The position numbers and the translations under genes are program-made. Below, piece by piece: positions 14,064 to 17,462 of a stretch of DNA of 17,462 bases (positions within the stretch are counted from its first letter, which is position 1; each line of letters opens with the position of its first letter). The stretch is from CAYPCH01 sp964409165 (GTDB lineage: Bacteria; Bacillota; Clostridia; Acetivibrionales; Acetivibrionaceae), in the NCBI GenBank assembly GCA_964409165.1, contig CAYPCH010000085.1, positions 1 through 17,462 of the forward strand. Direction: 5' to 3'. The notes below the pieces were generated by a model. The model made no database searches and was not told the DNA's origin. It was given only the letters and a program-made list of their open reading frames with translations.

Positions 14064-16286
14064 CTATTTCCAACCAATCCCTGAAATGCATTTTAAAAGC
14101 TTACCAGAAAGGTCTGAATTTCTTGCTGCCTCTCTGTCGTTTTTTATCATGTCGTAAAGGCAATCCTTCACGCCCACTAGTATCACAAGGTCTTTAGCCC
14201 TTGTCACAGCAGTATACAGAAGGTTCCTCGTCATGAGAACCTGAGGCCCGGAAAACACCGGAATTATCGCAACAGGAAACTCACTTCCCTGACTCTTGTG
14301 TATTGTCACCGCAAAAGCAGGTTCTAGCTCATCAAGTATGGAAAAATCATAGGTGACAGTCTTTTCATCATCAAACACCACAACAACGCTCTGTTCTTCC
14401 TCGTCTATTTTTTCTATTATTCCGGTATCTCCGTTAAACACACCGGTACCTTCCTGATTTGAGCCATTTATCTTCTCCCATCTTAAATTGTAATTATTCT
14501 TTATCTGCATCACACGGTCTCCTTCACGCAAGACAAATCCTCCTAGAGTCTTCTCAAGCTTATTCCTTGCCTGTGGGTTAAGTATCTTTTGAATTTCAAC
14601 ATTTAATGATGCAACCCCGGACGGTCCTTTCCTCATAGGTGTCAGAACCTGTATTTGCCTCATAGGGTCATACCCATAAGTATCGGGTATCCTTCTTGAG
14701 CATAACTCTACCACAGCCTTTACAATGTCTAAAGGTGATCTCCTTTCCACAAAAAAGAAGTCCTTGTCTTTCTTATTTAAAAAAGGCGTTTCTCCATTAT
14801 TAATCCTGTGAGCGTTTACAACTATCATACTTTCCTGAGCCTGCCTGAATATTTCGGTAAGCCTGACGGTTTTTACAACTGTGCTTTTTATTATGTCCCT
14901 CAGCACATTACCTGCACCTACAGAAGAAAGCTGATCCACATCCCCTACAAGAATCAACCTTGTCCCGGGGGCTACTGCTTTGAGTAAATGGTTCATAAGA
15001 AGTATGTCAACCATGGACATCTCATCTATTATTATAATATCCGCTTCAATGGGGTTTGCTTCGTTTTTTGCAAAAACGAGTTCTTCATCATTGCCGCTAT
15101 AACCTATCTCAAGCAATCTGTGTATGGTTTTTGCTTCATATCCGGTTGCATCCGACATCCTCTTTGCAGCCCTTCCGGTGGGCGCTGCGAGTGCAAATTC
15201 ATAACCTTCGGAATTGAGAATGCTGACAATGCTTTTGATAATTGTGGTTTTGCCGGTTCCCGGTCCCCCTGTTATTACAAGGACACCGTTCACCAAAGCC
15301 TCTCTTACGGCTTCTTTCTGTTTTTCGGCAAGTATTATGCCTTCTTTCTTCTGAACATCTCTTACCCTATCTTCATAATCGCTGATGTCTCCGTTAAAAC
15401 CTATGCTGGTAAGTTCAACCAGCTTTCTGCAAACCCCGACTTCAGCCTGATAAAAGGCACTCAAATAAACCCTTGTCCCATTTTCGTGCTGCTCCATGCA
15501 TATGGACTTCTCAACAAAGAGAGATACCAGTTCATTGTCTATGCTTTCAATATTAATCTCCAAGAGATTGGATGTATATTCCCTAAGATCCGTGTCGTTA
15601 ATGTAGGTGTGACCGTTGGATGCTGCCTTTGAAAGCACATATTTTATTCCGCTGGATATCCTGTATTTTGAGAAGGGCTCTATCCCTAAACTTTTGGCAA
15701 TTATATCGGTAGTCTTAAAATTTATTCCATGTATCTCATCCGAAAGCCTGTATGGGTTTGACTTTATTATCTCTATGGTGTCAACTCCGAAGTTTTTATA
15801 TATTCTAGCTGAATATGCCGGGCTTATTCCATAGTTCTGAAAAAACATAACAACGTCCCTGAGTCCGCTCTGCTCAATAAAAACTTGTCCAATGTTCAAA
15901 GCCTTGTCAAGATTTATTCCCTTTATTTCTGCGAGTTTGTTCGGATAAGATTTGATTATGCTTAATGTGTCTTCTCCGAATTTCTCAACTATTTTTTTTG
16001 CAGTTATAGGTCCTACACCTTTTATGAGGCCGGAAGAAAGATATCTTTCTATAGCTTCGATAGTCTTAGGAAGCATCTTCTCATAGGATTCAACTTTAAG
16101 CTGCTCCCCATAATCGGGATGTGTCACCCATTTGCCTGAAACCTTCAGCAGCTCGCCCACGTTTATAAAAGGCATAAAACCTACAGCAGTTATTATGTCT
16201 TTGTCATTCTTAAGCTCGCAAACGGTATAGCCGTTTATCTCATTGGAAAATATTATTTCCTCTATAACACCTTCAAAAGTATGCAA
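14064..16286 (-). CDS. recD2: RecD2-type ATP-dependent DNA helicase
   Basis: A 740-residue SF1B 5'-3' helicase. The N-terminal region (about 1-90) is an OB-like domain, followed by helix-hairpin-helix segments (LIKGVGPITAKKIVEKFG near 90, then AEIKGINLDKAL) typical of RecD2, which works without RecBC. Walker A GGPGTGKT is at residues 340-347 and Walker B DEMSM begins at D421. Further motifs are LVGDVDQLSSVGAGNVL, LTEIFRQA, VTIHKSQGSEF and LLYTAVTRAK. The start codon is TTG 16286, supported by AAGGTGA 6-7 nt upstream and by no nearby ATG. It heads an operon with comFC and yvyF. It stands where B. subtilis has comFA, a different helicase. Confidence 0.96.
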   Translation of the reverse strand: MHTFEGVIEEIIFSNEINGYTVCELKNDKDIITAVGFMPFINVGELLKVSGKWVTHPDYGEQLKVESYEKMLPKTIEAIERYLSSGLIKGVGPITAKKIVEKFGEDTLSIIKSYPNKLAEIKGINLDKALNIGQVFIEQSGLRDVVMFFQNYGISPAYSARIYKNFGVDTIEIIKSNPYRLSDEIHGINFKTTDIIAKSLGIEPFSKYRISSGIKYVLSKAASNGHTYINDTDLREYTSNLLEINIESIDNELVSLFVEKSICMEQHENGTRVYLSAFYQAEVGVCRKLVELTSIGFNGDISDYEDRVRDVQKKEGIILAEKQKEAVREALVNGVLVITGGPGTGKTTIIKSIVSILNSEGYEFALAAPTGRAAKRMSDATGYEAKTIHRLLEIGYSGNDEELVFAKNEANPIEADIIIIDEMSMVDILLMNHLLKAVAPGTRLILVGDVDQLSSVGAGNVLRDIIKSTVVKTVRLTEIFRQAQESMIVVNAHRINNGETPFLNKKDKDFFFVERRSPLDIVKAVVELCSRRIPDTYGYDPMRQIQVLTPMRKGPSGVASLNVEIQKILNPQARNKLEKTLGGFVLREGDRVMQIKNNYNLRWEKINGSNQEGTGVFNGDTGIIEKIDEEEQSVVVVFDDEKTVTYDFSILDELEPAFAVTIHKSQGSEFPVAIIPVFSGPQVLMTRNLLYTAVTRAKDLVILVGVKDCLYDMIKNDREAARNSDLSGKLLKCISGIGWK

Positions 16287-16317
16287 CTTCTTTCACCTTG
16301 TTTTCTTTATATATACT

Positions 16318-16422
16318 AAGGAATAAGTGAAATATTGCTTCCGCTTTTCACAAAGAGCCTATTTCGCACCAAATAAGGCTTGTAGTGAAATAGTAGCGGA
16401 AGTTATATTTTTGCCTTTCCTT
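16318..16422. repeat. Dispersed hairpin element (MITE-like), copy 2
   Basis: Sister of 257-348. CTTCCGC (16338-16344) pairs with GCGGAAG (16396-16402). TTTCAC pairs with GTGAAA further in, then AGCC-TATTT with AAATAAGGCT. Outer ends AAGGAA (16318-16323) and TTCCTT (16417-16422) pair, and TATACT/AGTATA just outside also match. Compared with copy 1, the pair A-T (282/334) is G-C (16343/16397), a compensatory change. It lies 32 bp upstream of the recD2 start, so it may sit in the recD2 leader. Confidence 0.75.
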
Positions 16423-16481
16423 AAAGTATAACTTATCTTGTTATATCGTTGCAAATTTTTGAAGCTGTCAATTCAAACCTT

Positions 16482-16886
16482 TCAATTCAAACCTTTCTTC
16501 TTTAAGTAATCAAAGCCTGATTCTTTATCCTCCTGTTCTTCAAAACGTTTAAAAACAGTGTCCTTTTCGCTTTTCTTAAGGACATCCAGGCATTCATAGT
16601 CTTTTTCAAGTTTTCTCAGAATGTCAAGGGTATCATCTTTTGAACCCATGTCTATAATGGTAAGCTTTCCTCCGGGCATCAATTTCCTTAAGAAATCCCT
16701 TGAGAGTACGTTGCGCATGACTCCTTCAATAATATTCCCCTGGTTTTTAACTACAAGTATTAGCTTTATCATTGAGTTATTGTAATCCATTTTGTTGCGT
16801 ACAGACATTACCGTGTCATACACCATCGATATAAAACCGTAAGCTGCCAGTATACATATAACAATTTCCAGAAAGATTTTTACCAT
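16482..16886 (-). CDS. Small membrane-anchored protein with a glycosyltransferase-2-like N-terminal motif
   Basis: A 134-residue protein I cannot name. It starts at ATG 16886 with GGGGGTG 8 nt upstream; a GTG three codons before falls too close to that site. Residues about 4-27 form one hydrophobic segment. Residues about 40-95 read like the first half of a family 2 glycosyltransferase (IKLILVVKNQGNIIEGVMRNVL, then KLTIIDMGSKDDTLDILRKLEKDYE, matching the D-x-G-S-x-D-x-T pattern), but the acceptor half and the catalytic DxD are absent. The C-terminus is charged. It could be a decayed transferase or a small binding protein. It lies alone between metK and recD2. Confidence 0.7.
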   Translation of the reverse strand: MVKIFLEIVICILAAYGFISMVYDTVMSVRNKMDYNNSMIKLILVVKNQGNIIEGVMRNVLSRDFLRKLMPGGKLTIIDMGSKDDTLDILRKLEKDYECLDVLKKSEKDTVFKRFEEQEDKESGFDYLKKKGLN

Positions 16887-16902
16887 AGTAAACACCCCCG
16901 TT

Positions 16903-16933
16903 AACAGTTTATGAATTGAATATTAAAACTGTT
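16903..16933. promoter_or_regulatory. Inverted repeat upstream of the small membrane protein
   Basis: AACAGTTT (16903-16910) and AAACTGTT (16926-16933) are perfect 8-bp inverted arms, 15 bp apart, just upstream of the ribosome site. A TTGACT string (minus strand, 16945-16940) next to it suggests a promoter, but the -10 is weak. It may be an operator. Confidence 0.35.
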
Positions 16934-16963
16934 ACAGAAAGTCAAGAGGGAGAAAAAGAGAGC

Positions 16964-17026
16964 CATAACACCTAATTGACTATATGAGAATCAGAAATTC
17001 GTTCACATAAGCGATATGGTGTTATG
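16964..17026 (-). terminator. Long inverted repeat downstream of metK, possible terminator
   Basis: CATAACACC (16964-16972) pairs with GGTGTTATG (17018-17026). A weaker inner stem (TATG..GAAT with ATTC..CATA) lies between. On the minus strand the stem is followed by CTCTCTTTTT, which would suit termination of metK. The large loop makes this less certain; a regulator site or small RNA is possible. Confidence 0.45.
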
Positions 17027-17135
17027 ACTTGATAACTCATTTTTCCCAATCATAGTATTTTGAGGCTATGGTTGCTCACATGTTAAGAGCAAAGAGCCCA
17101 TACACCTTGCAGAAGTATTTGTCAGTAAATTCTAA

Positions 17136-17462
17136 CTATATTTCTTTTGCTTCTCTTCTCAGATCATCTGCCTTATCCGTCTTTTCCCACGAAAGGTCTA
17201 GGTCTGTTCTTCCAAAATGCCCATATGCTGCTGTTTGCTTGTATATAGGTCTTCTTAAATTAAGGCTCTTTATAATTCCTGCCGGTCTTAAATCAAAATG
17301 CTTTTGCACCAGCATCTCAATCTTTTCCTCAGGTATAGTACCTGTTCCAAAAGTATCTACTCTTACAGATACTGGTTTTGCAACTCCTATTGCATAAGCA
17401 AGCTGCACTTCACAGCTTTTTGCCAAGCCTGCTGCTATAATATTTTTAGCAACATAGCGTGC
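17136..17462 (-). CDS. metK: S-adenosylmethionine synthetase, C-terminal part
   Basis: The last 108 codons; the gene continues past the right edge of the window. The readable part, from ARYVAKNIIAAGLAKSCEVQLAYAIG through VRVDTFGTG and LRRPIYKQTAAYGHFGR to LSWEKTD, is the conserved MetK C-terminal domain. The enzyme makes S-adenosylmethionine from methionine and ATP in the cytoplasm. The active-site loops and start, and any SAM riboswitch, lie outside the window. The C-terminus is slightly extended (DKADDLRREAKEI), as is common in Firmicutes. Confidence 0.96.
   Translation of the reverse strand, partial: ARYVAKNIIAAGLAKSCEVQLAYAIGVAKPVSVRVDTFGTGTIPEEKIEMLVQKHFDLRPAGIIKSLNLRRPIYKQTAAYGHFGRTDLDLSWEKTDKADDLRREAKEI

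Noticed and set aside
14988..15632. A 214-codon plus-strand frame within recD2
   Set aside because: It is antisense to conserved helicase motifs, with Cys/Tyr-rich composition typical of shadow frames and no ribosome site.

Overview
This window looks like part of a low-GC Firmicutes chromosome, most likely a flagellated anaerobic clostridium (Acetivibrio/Ruminiclostridium-like; this is inferred, not proven). The evidence is the strong AGGAGG-type ribosome sites, the Clostridia-type sigma-28 promoters, and a gene order matching the Bacillus subtilis comF-yvyF-flgM-flgN-flgK-flgL-yviE-fliW-csrA-hag region. Every gene I can support is on the minus strand, so transcription runs from high to low coordinates.

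Right end (17462 to 12942): the 3' end of metK, an inverted repeat that may end it, a small membrane-anchored protein resembling the start of a family 2 glycosyltransferase, a hairpin repeat element, then recD2, comF and yvyF, closed by a terminator. recD2 occupies the place of comFA in B. subtilis.

Middle (12832 to 5320): a sigma-28 promoter starts flgM, flgN, two tandem flgK genes, flgL and a yviE-like gene. fliW and csrA follow, with a possible vegetative promoter of their own and a strong terminator. The first FlgK carries a von Willebrand factor A-like domain inserted in its middle. The second carries a canonical EF-hand loop. These genes make the anti-sigma factor, the export chaperone, the hook-filament junction proteins and the FliW-CsrA switch that controls flagellin translation.

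Flagellin unit (5271 to 2971): a sigma-28 promoter, a leader with a CsrA-type hairpin (GGA in its loop) plus a second GGA site at the ribosome site, a large 694-residue flagellin with repeated central modules, and a 15-bp-stem terminator.

Left end (2969 to 1): a TadE-like/TadG-like pseudopilin pair bracketed by two direct copies of a roughly 350-450 bp noncoding repeat. Each copy ends in a REP-like palindrome whose 11-nt loop is conserved although its stem can differ. One copy supplies the last 12 codons and the stop of the TadG-like gene, which is therefore probably truncated. Copy A also contains a second hairpin element whose sister lies upstream of recD2; the two differ by compensatory stem changes. 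The most unusual points are the VWA domain inside FlgK, the EF-hand in its paralogue, and the repeats around the pseudopilin pair.
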